Assembly: GCF_009727055.1 (NCBI RefSeq)
Contig: NC_052350.1
Span: 15,293,320 to 15,357,319, forward strand
Direction of reading: 5' to 3'
Source: Benincasa hispida
Taxonomy: Eukaryota > Streptophyta > Magnoliopsida > Cucurbitales > Cucurbitaceae
Length of the DNA: 64,000 nucleotides
Part shown: positions 1 through 10,739 of the stretch, piece by piece
Layout: every line of letters starts with the position of its first letter
Numbering within the stretch: the stretch's first letter is position 1
Program-made: the position numbers and the translations under genes
Notes under the pieces: model-generated
What the model was told of the DNA's origin: nothing
Database searches by the model: none
What the model saw: the letters and a program-made list of their open reading frames with translations, nothing else

Positions 1-658
1 TTATAGTTGGGAACTTTGAATTTAAAAGAAACTCCCACCTACCACCATGCTCCCTTCCTTTTCGACATATAACATCTTTCATATTAATTTTTGGTCTGCC
101 TTAATTAAATTTTCATCGCTATTTTCACATATTGTTATTGAGATAAAAGATATATTGACATTTTCATCGTAACGTAAAATAAATCATTAAAAAGAAGCAA
201 AACATTATTCATGTAAATATAATATAAGTAATAAGTAATTTTACTTATTTTAAAAAGATACAATGTTCATTTATTAATTGAACTTTTCTTTATAATGTTT
301 TTGAATATATCCCTCAACTTTGACATATTGACAATATTTCTATCAATATTTTCTTAATCGCGATAAACCTTGATGTAGAGTGGAGGAAGGAAAAAAAAAG
401 GCTCCATCCTTATCCCTATTTTAGCAGGAGTAACTGTATTCATCTTTGTCTTATTGTGGATAAAAGCGTGATTAAAAGTTCCAATTCCAATACTCTTGTT
501 AAGTTTAAATCCCCTATATTCATGCATTTGTTATACAAGAAATATATTTGTCTTACTCTCACTAAAAAGGACATTACCATTTATTTTATCTTGGTCATAG
601 TTAAGTTTAACATTTTGCTAAGAATTGTAAGGGTAATAGCAACATTCAAATGATAAAA
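1..658. other. AT-rich intergenic DNA
   Basis: I see no gene, structured RNA or recognisable element here. The sequence is AT-rich, with short A and T runs. The one open segment, near 456-653, has a lysine/isoleucine-rich composition typical of chance translation of AT-rich DNA. Confidence 0.6.
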
Positions 659-1174
659 GAGAGGAAAAATATCAATTTATACTCCTAAACATTAGGAGTT
701 GTATCAATTTAAATTAGGAACTAATAATTGTATCAATTTACACTTTCTATTATGTTCTATTTAGAAAAACCACATGTGAAACTTATAACCATTTCAATTA
801 AACCCCAAAACTTTAATACATAAATCAATATAGACTCTTAGATCAAATTTCCTTTGAAAACCGTCCATACATTTTCTCTAATCATCTGTTATGTAAAGCT
901 GAAATTTGAAAAAGTCTATATGTATTAAACAATTAATGGCATGAATGATTATTAAAGGTTAATCGACCTAAATTGATTGGTTTATTAAAATTTAAAAGTT
1001 TAACTGACTTAAATATAAGTTTCCTACAACTTTGGTCAAATGGAATTTGTAGAAGAGAAGGGTGTAAATTGATACACATATAAAAGTTTAGAATCTAAAT
1101 TGATGCAATTACTAGTTCAAGATTTTAATCGATATCATTCCAAAGTTTAGGGTATAAATTGATATTTGCTCAAA
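659..1174. mobile_element. MITE-like inverted-repeat element
   Basis: The two ends are imperfect inverted copies of each other. The left arm (about 661-760) carries three spaced copies of a TATCAATTTA core. The right arm (about 1055-1172) carries the complement TAAATTGATA at matching intervals, with shared flanking words such as ATTTATAC(C/T)C(C/T)TAAAC. Length is about 0.5 kb and there is no coding capacity, which fits a non-autonomous foldback or MITE. I could not define a target-site duplication, so the superfamily is open. Confidence 0.6.
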
Positions 1175-1557
1175 TGAAATAAGTTCAAAACAGAAGATTA
1201 AGAAACATGTACTCTTCATCGGGGCTCACTTAATAAGTAATAATAATAACAAATATGAGTTGGTTCCTTGATTTATTTAAGATACAAGAGAGATTCTGAT
1301 AAACAATTTTGAGATCCAACCGTCTCGGTTGAGATCGATATAAACAAGTCTGAAAAGGAGAAACTGCAACATAATATTGTAGTTTCATTTCAATAATTTA
1401 AATTGGTAATCAAAGTTCATACTTTGGCAAGAAAGGCCAAACAAACTAATAAATAACTTGATGGGAACCTTTCTCTTAAATGTGGAGGGAAATAATCTAA
1501 ACATTCAGTTAAAATGATAAGTTTTGTATCTCAGCAGCATGAATCCAATGTGAGGCC
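1175..1557. other. 3' flank of the phosphatase gene
   Basis: This stretch lies immediately downstream of the minus-strand stop codon at 1558-1560 and probably contains the 3' UTR. No polyadenylation site can be assigned with confidence and no other feature is visible. Confidence 0.5.
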
Positions 1558-4500
1558 CTAGCTTTCTGAATCTTCAAAAGGAGGCAGACCCCATTCCTTG
1601 GGGTTGAAATCCAAGAGAGAACTCAATACTTGATTTGCATTACCATGATAAGAACTATCCAGCCTTGGATCTGGAACCATTACTACCTTCCTGCTTGCCA
1701 ATGCCAAAACAAGTTCTCAGCCACCATTACAATAACCATGATTCTATTTTCTATACCTTCTTATTACTTTCAACTTTTGTTCTTGTACTTTGTAAACATA
1801 TTGATTTAATCTTGAGTCATTCAAACTATGTAAATGTTTATGAGGCATATGAAAGTTGAGGTGCTACATGGTTTTTTGTCAGATACTTAACTATAATTAG
1901 GAGTTAGACTAGACTGATACATTTACAAGAATACAAAGAACTAATATGAATATAGGGACGAGTATCAAAAGAGGAATGGTTGAAGGTTTAGAAGTATAAT
2001 TTAATCAATCATTGACTATATTTGTTTTCCAGTAAAACTATAATGGATTCTGAAACTAACAGATCACCTTCAAAAGAAATTGCATCTTTGAATTTAGTCA
2101 GTGATGTCATGAACATGAAAATTTAGTCAGAAGCAATCTTTCACTACCAGAAACTGAAATTATCATTCAAAAAAAGAAACAAACAAAAATCTAGAATTAA
2201 ATTTCCGTACTTCACGCAAAGCATTGTGTTCTAGAATCTTGAGAGGCTTAACAATAGCCTACATTACAAAATGTAGAATTGGTATGTATGGAATCTTAAA
2301 ATGAAGAGAAACTGACACTGCATTTGGTCTGGATTTATTAGAAATCACTAATCAGGATTAGAAGGAAGAAACGAGGCAAGATTCAGTATGAGACTGGAAA
2401 AACGAGCAATTCAAAGGAAGTATAGGTTTGGTACCGCGAGCGCATCAATAATCCACCATAAAATCAATATGAAACAGTAATATACTTCATATTGAAAACT
2501 TTGACAATCCAAAAAAGAAAAAGAATATATTGAAAACTTTGGTGAGTACGTAGTGCCAAAGATTAAAATTTACTCAATAGTAAACGAGAGGTGCTGCAGA
2601 GGCTATTGAGGCGAAGTTAAACAAATTGGGGGATAAGTTTCCTGGTGTTGTTAAAACGCATAAAGACTGTAATGTGTTAAAACTTTAGATTCCAAACTTA
2701 CATTCCTGCATTTTTAGCTGCAAGAACACCTGAGGGTGCATCTTCAAAAACAAGGATTTTTTCTGGATACACAGGAGCATCCTGTTAAAATAATGTAGCA
2801 TAGCCATCATCAAATTGTAAAAAGAGGGAAGAAAAGAAGAAGAAGAAGAAGAAAGGGAAGCACTTAAATGCCAGTAAATGAAAGAACCCAAGAGTTTAAT
2901 TCAAAGTTACAACTATACCTCAAATCTTTTAGCAGCTGCAAGAAATATATCTGGAGATGGTTTTCCTTGTTTAACCTCTGGATCATCACCAAGAACAGTG
3001 TGATGCATCAACTTAAAAATTTCACCATGTCTTTGTGTTTTTAATTCAAAATGACGTCTATGAGATCTGTTGAGAATTATCAGATAAACAATGATAGAGA
3101 TACAAACACTATCAAATAAGAGACAAGGAACTAGGATTTGCATGAGATGGCTTGAGTTCATGATATGAAAATCTGCCATGCAATGGACTATCATATAAAA
3201 TTAAATATACCCAGTTGCCAAGCCAAATGGTACTCCTTTTGCATGAAGATGTCTGATCAACCGGCTAGCTCCTACAATCAATAGGAAAAGTAACTGAAAG
3301 AAGTTTAAGATAATGAAAATTATTAATTTAGACATCAACCACTAGCTAGTGAGCAGAAAGAAAGCATAGAAATTTAAGTAACAGGTGAGCTAGAGAAAGA
3401 ATTTTAGCTAAATTCCCAAATTTGTCAGTTGCCTAAGAAAGTGGGTGGGGGTGTTACAAACTAAGCACCAAGTCTCCGTGAGTGGGAGACCTATTTCTCT
3501 CATGTATTTTTAGCTTAATTAGTCCTAATCTCACCTTAAAAGTAGAAGATACTGCATTCGACTTTTGTGAGGAATTGGAGAATGATTACAAATCTGCAGA
3601 AGTAATGAGATTTGCTGGTCTAAGAGGCCTAGATGGATATCTCCTATCATTGTTCCTCTTTTTTTCCCCTTTACTCTATTGAAGTATATTTTCATTTTTT
3701 GGGGGGGTATGAGACTTTGTGAAAATGGTAGTTATTATTCAGCTAAAAATCCTGGTACATAAACAAAGTGAATTTTCTGTCGTTTTCAGCTGAAACACTA
3801 CCTGAGCGTTGGTTATCTTGTTGGTGCAGTATGGCAATATAAATCTAATGTATGTCTATATCCCCCATCTATCGGTGTAGAATCAGTTCTAAGGAAAGAT
3901 TAGGGTTCTCAAGTATCCAATAAATTAATCAACCAAATTGAGAAAGCTTAAGCGAGAATGAAAGAGAAAGCTGGCAAGGTAAGGACTAAGGGGAACCAAA
4001 CATGGCAAGTCTGCAGCGAGTCTACATTTCATCTCATTCCATTTCTATTGTTAACGTGAGAAAACTCCCTCTTTCTACAGGAAAACTTACAGGTAAAGAG
4101 GTAACAAACATTCATAGACTCGGCTTCAATGGGAAAATCCGACCATAACCTCATTTTTCCAAATATTAAATCCCTTTGGCTGGGAAGCCAGAATGTAATC
4201 ACAACTCAGTCCTAACTAAAACAGTGCAAGGATAACAATCAAATAAAAACGTTTCTCAATGAATAGCTGTCTAAAGTGATTTCCTAACTGTTCCCCAAGA
4301 AAATTTGCTCGCAACAAAAGGTACTATCAATCAATGTACTTTATCTATGAATCACTTTTCAGATTTAGGCAGAATCCAAAGGAAACTATTATTTCCCTTG
4401 TAAGATATCATTTTCATTTTTCATTCACAATATTGTTGAGGTTTGCTTCAGCATATCTCTCAAACTTCACATGAATGGAGTGAAATCTGACTAAATTATA

Positions 4501-5342
4501 GAAAATTGATCATCAGCATCAATCGTTCTCACAAATGCTAATACTAACCTGGCATAAGCTCACTTTGCGGAAACAAACTTCGTAGCATGTCCTCTCTTTC
4601 CACAAGAAAGTCCTCCGCACTAAGAGAATCACTAATCCCACTCTCTTCAACAAAGACGCGAGCAGCTTCTATAGCTTTCATACCCATCATCTTTGCCTTA
4701 AGTGACCAATCAAAAGTTTTATTAAACCTAGCCAGTATTTTCTCTTGTACTTCAGTGTAAAACCCCTCGGTATCTGCAGCAAAAGTGTTGCCAATTAAAT
4801 TCACGAAACTTTAACAGAAAGTCTCTCTAGATCTAGTAGAACAGTTAAATAAGTACATCAGATGCTACACAAACCAAACATTCAAGCCCAGTCCATTCAA
4901 GCGGTAATCAAATCACAATTTCAATCATGTACATAATTTAGCTTTGTAGAATGCAGGATGAATGTTATAGAAACCAATGCCGAATAAAAAAACACTAAAC
5001 CACTAACAAGGAGCAGTGAAGGATATGCAAACATGATCAACAGATCCGAAAGATAGAAACGATTCGATAGAAAATGAAAAGACAATAGTAAGGGGTGAAG
5101 AAAGGGAGGAGAATGTAATTGAGGAATTTACCCAATAAGAGTCCGTCCATATCAAAGATAATGTGAGTGATGGATCCTCTGGAAGTACTGTCGGGGGAGA
5201 GATTCGCCATTGAAACTGTGGTTGCAGTGGGATTTGGGAATTGCAATTGAGAAAAATTGAGAATTTTGGAATTGGGAAAGCGTCTGAAGTTTTGAAAGAG
5301 TCTAGTAGAAGTGGGAGAGGGGATCTGCAAAAGTTGAAGCAT
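1558..5342 (-). CDS. GPP1: HAD-superfamily phosphatase, glycerol-3-phosphatase (GPP) type
   Basis: Six exons on the minus strand, 5342-5132, 4773-4549, 3271-3211, 3066-2919, 2781-2702 and 1690-1558, all with GT-AG introns, splice into a 285-residue protein without internal stops. HAD motifs are in order: motif I FDMDG with the nucleophile and general-acid aspartates at 64 and 66; motif II LATGS at 163-167; motif III lysine 201 in GKPSPD; motif IV FED at 227-229. The C-terminus (VPDPRLD, then [14 protein letters not shown]) is typical of plant GPP/GS1-like phosphatases, which hydrolyse glycerol-3-phosphate or related small phosphates. The first ATG (5342) gives about 55 residues ahead of the fold, rich in Ser, Pro, Phe and Arg and poor in acidic residues, suggesting an organelle transit peptide as in mitochondrial GPP1; Met45 would give a cytosolic GPP2-like form. 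Introns 2 and 5 exceed 1 kb. The substrate is inferred from the family only. Confidence 0.9.
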
Positions 5343-5638
5343 AGCAAAGAATAAAGTCAAGGCTTTTAGCAATAGCGGGAACGAGAATTAGATGGTAGTA
5401 AAGATTAGGGTAATTGACATTTTTAGCCCCATTTCAATTTTACTTTGGAAACAAGGACCATTTTAAAAAACAATATATTTTTGGACCCCTCAATTTTCAC
5501 TTGATTTATAAAATGACCATTATACCCTTTACTTTTAGGAAAATTTGAGCCAATGACCTAATATCTAGGGCTATAATGCCAAATGACCCGATTTTTTTAA
5601 AAAACTATCAATTCATCTTCTGCTGACGTTATCACGGT
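5343..5638. promoter_or_regulatory. upstream region of the phosphatase gene
   Basis: This short gap separates the phosphatase start codon from the first MULE-like sequence, so the gene's 5' UTR and promoter must lie here or extend into the transposon. I see AT-rich DNA with no clear TATA box that I would fix. The placement is by context only. Confidence 0.35.
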
Positions 5639-6029
5639 ATGAGATTACAAGAATTGTCCTTGATAACTGTCTCGTTCTCGCTACTTGGATCTCACTCTCG
5701 CTATTTGTCTATCTTCCATCGTGATGTGATTGTTTGTCACTATACGATTGATTTGACAATTTTCACGAAATCTGTCTACAACTTAAAATCGTTAACATAC
5801 AACAAACATGTAATGGTGAATTCTTTATAATCTAGACTTCATTTGAGCTGTCATTTTGTCGAACAAAGATTTATTGAACGAGGTTTTTGGACGGAGTTTT
5901 TCGGAACCAAATAGAGTTTTCAGAACAATTTTTTTAGAACGAAACAGACTTTTCTTGAACCTGGTTTCATTGGTGTTTGTAGGAACATGGTCTAAAAAAA
6001 AGTATGTAAATAGCATAACGAAAATGTTG

Positions 6030-6190
6030 TGACAAAGAGTGACAATGAGAAAGGTGGAGAAAGAGAGCGACAACGAGAAAGGTGGAGAGAGCGAAATAGA
6101 GCGACAGTGAGAGAGCAAGCTTGAGCGACACCGTGAGAGCGTGATACAGCGAAAGCGAGAGTAGCGAGAGCGAGCGAGAACAATTGGGAG
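6030..6190. repeat. GCGAGAG-rich low-complexity block
   Basis: Purine-rich repeats of GAGCGA, AGCGAGAG and GAGAAAGGTGGAGA fill this block. They are the reverse complement in style of the CTCGCTCTCGC blocks at 16290-17190, so they probably belong to the left terminal region of MULE1. Open frames on both strands here come from the low complexity and are not counted as genes. Confidence 0.6.
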
Positions 6191-6255
6191 CGACAGATAG
6201 AGAGATCCATGTGTATTACTTCTAGTTAATAAAAAATGTTCTCTTGCTTTGTAGG

Positions 6256-7189
6256 ATGACAAAAAAGTGTCTATTAATTCGATACAGAGGTCATTGGGAT
6301 GAGAACCAAAATTTTTATGTTGGAGGGGAGCTAACAGGAATCATTGTGCATATTATCTTTAAGTATGAAGAACTTAAAGCTCACATTTATAGTGTTGAAA
6401 ATGTAAATTGCTCAAAGTTTGATGTTGTTATGAGAGTTAAATATAAGTTTGACTTTGAAGCCCCTCCACAGTACATACGGAATGATGGTGATGTTCGCTT
6501 CCTTTTTTTCCGGAAAGATCTTTATAGAGTTCAGTTATATATAACGCTAAACTCATACCACGAAGAAAATGTGAATATGAGTTATGATGGTACAAGTGTA
6601 GACAGACAATATGAGGTATTATATGAGCTTAATCGAGAAAAGGGTGATATTCCATTGTCTATGAACACTCAACCATCAACATTATCAATAGACAATGACA
6701 ACATTCATGCAATGGACTTGAAAAGAAAAACTCAATGTAATAGAATTGTGCTTGGTAATAAGTGATCAGAAGGACTTACTTCAATGGATTGTGGTCCTTT
6801 AGAAGAGTGTGATCTTTTCATTATTGGTAATGAGAGATTAGCAGGCTTGAATTTTATGGATTGTGGTCCTTCAGAAGAGCGTGATCCTTTCGTAGTTGGT
6901 AATGAAAGATCAGTAGGATTGAATTCTATGGACTGTGGTCCTTTAGATGTGCGTAGATTTGCAGTGGTTGTTAATGAGAGATCAGCAGGATTGAATTCCA
7001 TGTCGTAGAGAGGAATTGATTATGTCTGGTACCTCTTCATCTGAGACAAATCTTGAAATTGGTCAACTTTTTTTTGAGTCAGAGTGATTTAAAAATGAGA
7101 TTGTCTATTGTGTCCATAAACAATAATATTGAATATAAGGTAAGAAAGTCAACTAAGTCTTTGTTTACTGTCAAATGTATAGAGGATAA
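6256..7189 (+). pseudogene. MULE1 transposase, N-terminal part
   Basis: The first ATG (6256) follows an intron-like TTTGTAG and opens a frame beginning MTKKCLLIRYRGHWDEN, the typical N-terminus of a cucurbit MuDR-type transposase. In this family it is a short ubiquitin-like or MuDR N-terminal segment followed by a linker and a MuDR DNA-binding domain. The frame reaches TGA at 6763, where family members would have an ordinary codon. It then continues in the same frame through three 24-residue repeats to TAG at 7006. From about 7020 to 7189 the start of the MuDR domain (ending FTVKCIEDN) is readable only by combining two frames. The copia element then interrupts at 7190 within the codons of that domain, and the missing continuation starts at 14586. 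Confidence 0.75.
6784..6999 (+). repeat. 72-bp coding tandem repeat, three copies
   Basis: Three consecutive units, 6784-6855, 6856-6927 and 6928-6999, each encode 24 residues starting MDCGP and containing GNER and GLN. The repeat length is a multiple of three and the frame is kept. A degenerate half copy (VLGNK then SEGLTS) precedes them. The antisense strand is also open across the repeats, a by-product of their composition. Confidence 0.85.
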
Positions 7190-8110
7190 TGTTGGGGTTG
7201 ATGCTCTAAACTCTCGTAGGATCTTGTAGCTTGTAAACATCTGTATGAACAAACGTTAGGGATGTAATAATATGAGATATTTTCTTCACTGTTGTCTATG
7301 AAATATGAGATATTCTAGTTGCATTTACCATAAACCAATAAACTAAGATCCCTGGTTGTCGTTGTAACTTAAGCATGTATGTGGAGACATACAAGTGGAT
7401 CATACCTTAAGTGATAACCTAAATAGTCTGTAGTATATAGATAAAGGAGGGAAACCTTATCTTAGTGACACTACAGATACGACCCGCTTTGTAGATGTTA
7501 CAAGTGTTGTAAAGTGATACAGATGGTCTGATCCTGATAATTCATGTGGAGACATGCGAGCGGGGGTATCCTATACAAAGGAGTTTGTATAAGACCGGAC
7601 CACGAAGTGTTTAGTCTCGTTATATAATGGCATTCATGACAGAGACTTTGATTTCACTATGATGACCATAGGTAAGATGACCTTAATCCTGAGTGAGTTG
7701 GGAACTTCTGTCTATGAGGGTGATTCTTTGATTTTCATGAGTGGAGTGGCTAGATTGTTGACTTAAACCTACCACTTTGGGGATTCGTCTGATTGGGGAG
7801 CTGGGAACTCAGCTACACAAGATGGAATTCACTCATTCCTCAAAGTAGGGGTAAGTAGATAGATTGCTACCTTAAGGGTTGATTTCGGGGCTTGAACGAT
7901 GTGGCATTACACACCTTCTTATAGCTCGAGAGGTGTCCACTCACTATGTTGTATTGTCCAATAAAGGAATTAGTGGTATTTAAGGAGTTAGATGTAACTA
8001 TAGGGGCAAAACGGTAAATTGGCCTAGTTGTACTTACGAGCGATCTGTGAAGAGTTATCGTACTATTGACTGGTTATATCCAATGGACACATAAATATAT
8101 TTGTAGCGGG
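7190..8110 (+). repeat. 5' LTR of copia A, 3'-truncated
   Basis: This matches the first half of the family LTR seen complete at 50193-52078 and 41215-43181. Shared landmarks are the TGTTGGG start, the GTAGAGACATACA-like and GGATACCTTATC-like words, and the GGTTATATCCAATGGACAC segment near 8072-8090. After about 8110 the LTR is replaced by gag-derived sequence, so its second half, the primer-binding site and the leader are missing. Confidence 0.7.
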
Positions 8111-8681
8111 GAAGGAGACCAGTGGCGGTTGATAAAGGAAAATATTTCTGTTGCAACTAGGACGGACACTGAAAGCGGAATTGTCCTCACTGGTTGAAGG
8201 AGAAGAAGAAGACTAAGGCCAAGGCAAAACAAGGGGATTAGATCCTGGTGACAGCTTGAGGCTAGAGAAATGACGATGAGAGTAAACATCAGGCACGTCG
8301 TCTCAGCTGTGGCAGTAGGACGACTCAAGTTGACTGTACAGAATAAATTTATCATTTTGAATGATGTGTATGTTGTTCCCGAGTTAAAGAGGAACTTAAT
8401 TTCTATAAAATGTCTGATTGAATATAAATATACTCTCAACTTTTCGGTGAATAAAGTGTTTATTCTGAAAGATGGTGTTGAGATTTATTTAGCAAAACTG
8501 GAAAATAATTTGTATGTGCTAAGGCCGTTAGCAACAACTTCCCTCCATAACATAGAGATGTTTAAAACTGCCGTAACTCAAAATAAACGACTTAAGGTTT
8601 CTCCTAAGGAAAATACCCAACTTTGGCACCTTTGATTAGGGCACATCAATCTCAATAGGATTGAGAGGTTGGTGAAGAATG
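8111..8681 (+). pseudogene. copia A gag-pol remnant: late gag, protease end, pre-integrase
   Basis: A Lys-rich stretch (KKKTKAKAKQG) like the end of gag leads into the second half of the protease region (VVSAVAVGRLKL, then VYVVPELKRNLIS). The GAG_pre-integrase region with LWHL, a stop, then LGHINLNRIERLVKN follows. The DSGAT active-site motif of the protease is absent. At 8682 the reading is broken by a reverse LTR fragment. Strong similarity of these words to the better-preserved copies at 38300-38900 and 22800-23300 (minus) fixes the identity. Confidence 0.75.
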
Positions 8682-9570
8682 TGAAGAAACTCTTAAACAA
8701 GAGTATCCATGAGCGGGTTCGGATCTTTCCTATTTCATTGTGATCGAATTACCATACACACATTCTAACAAACAGGTATGCATTTTAACACTAATTATAG
8801 GCATGCTTTGACAAATAAAATACAACAAATTGAGTAAATGTACCAGTTGAAGACTGTCTTCACTCGAACTCAATCTAGCGGAAACGACTCCTTTACGGTC
8901 CTTATCGCCCAACAATCAGTCGCCTAACAGCATGATCGTCTACAAAAACGGTAGCACACGAACAAGTAGCAACCATGGATGACACCACCACTTGAAGTCC
9001 TTGGTATTCTCGAAGTGAGAATCCAAAGAGGGGACTTTGATGGAATTTGTAGAGGAAGAAGGAAAGGACGATCATGTAGAACGACAAGCAAGTGGGAGAT
9101 AGTAGGTGACTATCGTATAGTCGGGTGCTTGTCGCTTAGAGAAAGGTACACGATCGTATAGGTTTTACTAAGTGATCATTTAGTAAAGAGTAAGCGGTTG
9201 TTCAAAAAAGCTCGATGCGCTAAGCGATCATTTAGAGAATGCGTGCGATTGTTTAGTACACGGGTGTTCGATCGTTTAGGTGATGGGCGCTATCGTATAG
9301 GCTCTCAACTAAACGATCGTGAAGTTTTCACATCGTGAGCGATTTTTTCGAACTCTTTGCAAAATGAGACCAATTTTCATTTTATTCTTCAGTTACAATA
9401 ACCGAAATTGATCTTCCCACTGTCGCACGATTCAGGAGAAATTTTTGATCAATTATCACATAACTGACTAATTAATTAATAAATGAATATAACCATATTA
9501 TATTCTTAACCTACAGTTTGATATCATATATCTATAGTAATTTCTCCTCTACTTGATATAAATAATATAG
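8682..9570 (-). mobile_element. truncated reverse-orientation copia LTR
   Basis: It starts TGAAGAAACTC, like the 3' terminus of the family LTR read in reverse (compare TGAAGGAAATTAG at 10740). It contains the 'CTTGGTATTCTCG..GTGAGAATCC' block and a cluster of CGATCG-type repeats (9080-9330), as at 11100-11450. It breaks off near 9570, before the other LTR end. No duplication is visible, and the integrase sequence between the two sides is missing, so insertion was accompanied or followed by a deletion. Confidence 0.55.
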
Positions 9571-10739
9571 TCACGAGACTCATTATGGGGTTTTGCAGTG
9601 GAAATTGTAGCTTATATCCTCAACTGTATTCCTTCCCAGAATGTTTCCAGAACATCTTTGGAGTTGTGGAACGAGCGTAAAGCTAGTTTGTGTCACTTCC
9701 GCATATGAGGTTGCTCAGTACATATGCTTGAGGCTAATCCAAAGAAACTGAAACCACGTTCGAGGCTGTGCCTATTTGTAGGCTACCTCAAAGATACATG
9801 AGGGGATTACTTTTATGATCCTAAGGAAAACAAGGTGTTTATGTCGACAAACGAGACCTTTCTAGAGCAGGATCATATGAGGAGTACAATCCTCGTAGTA
9901 AAATCGTGTTGTGTGAACTTTCCAATGAAACTACTGAAGCTTCAACAAGAGTTATTGAAGGGTCTGCTCCATCAACAAGAGTTGTTGATGGAAGTTCATC
10001 AGGTAGGTTTGATCCACCTCAAGAGTTGAAGGAACCTCGACGTAGTGGAAGAGTTGTGAACTCATCTGTTCGCTATATCAGTTTCACTGAAATCCTGGCT
10101 ATGGTAGTCGATGGCGAGGTTGAGGATCCGTTGTCTTATCGAAAGGCAATAGAGGATGTTGACCAGGATGAATGGGTCAAAGCCATGGATCTCGAGATGG
10201 AGTCTATGTACTTCAACTCAGTATAGGATCTTGTAGATCAACCTGATGGGGTAAAACCTATAGGATGTAAATGGATATACAAGAGGAAATTGGTGTCGAT
10301 GGGAAGGTGCAAACCTTCAAGGCGAGACTTGTGGCAAAGGGTTATACCAGGTAGAGGGAGTTGATTATGAGGAGACTTTCTCTCCTGTTGCTATGTTGAA
10401 GTCTATCCACATCCTTCTATCCATTGCCTCATATTATGATTATGAGATATGGAAATGGATGTCAAGACTGGCTTTCTGAATGGTAATCTTGAGGAGACCA
10501 TTTATATGGTGCAACCCGAGGGATTCATAGCCCAAGGTCAAGAGCAAAAGGTTTGCAAATTGAATCGGTCCATTTATGGGTTGAAACAGGTGTCTCGATC
10601 TTGGACATTTGATTTGATACTGCGATCAAATCGTACGGCTTTGACCAAAACATTGATGAGCCTTGTGTGTACAAGAAAATCATCACAATTTAGTAGTTTT
10701 CCTAGTGTTGTATGTATATGGTATCCTACTAGGTTTACT
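9571..10739 (+). pseudogene. copia A pol remnant: integrase C-terminus and reverse transcriptase start
   Basis: The sequence resumes in the integrase core end (LWGFAVEIVAYILN, ELWNERKAS, then LCLFVGYLK), continues through the linker rich in STRV repeats, and enters the reverse transcriptase (DEWVKAMDLEMESM, then KWIYKRK, ARLVAKGYT, MEMDVKTGFLNGNL, SIYGLKQVSRSW). It stops where the YVDD-region reading, here mutated (LYVYGILLG), is split by the solo LTR at 10740. Several frameshifts and stops are present, for instance TAG after FNSV where the family has Trp. Confidence 0.8.

Noticed and set aside
3482..3682. Plus-strand 66-codon frame
   Set aside because: Lies within intron 2 of the phosphatase gene, no motif, shadow by chance.
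5003..5347. 114-codon minus-strand frame beside exon 1 of the phosphatase
   Set aside because: It is a different frame over the same bases as exon 1, which has the conserved HAD motif.
5825..6262. Minus-strand open frames of 145 and 72 codons with Ser/Leu/Arg repeats
   Set aside because: They come from GA/CT-rich low-complexity DNA of the MULE1 terminus; composition is repetitive and there is no domain.
6732..7001. Minus-strand open frame opposite the 72-bp repeats
   Set aside because: It is the antisense shadow of the repeat units; the plus strand continues the transposase frame.
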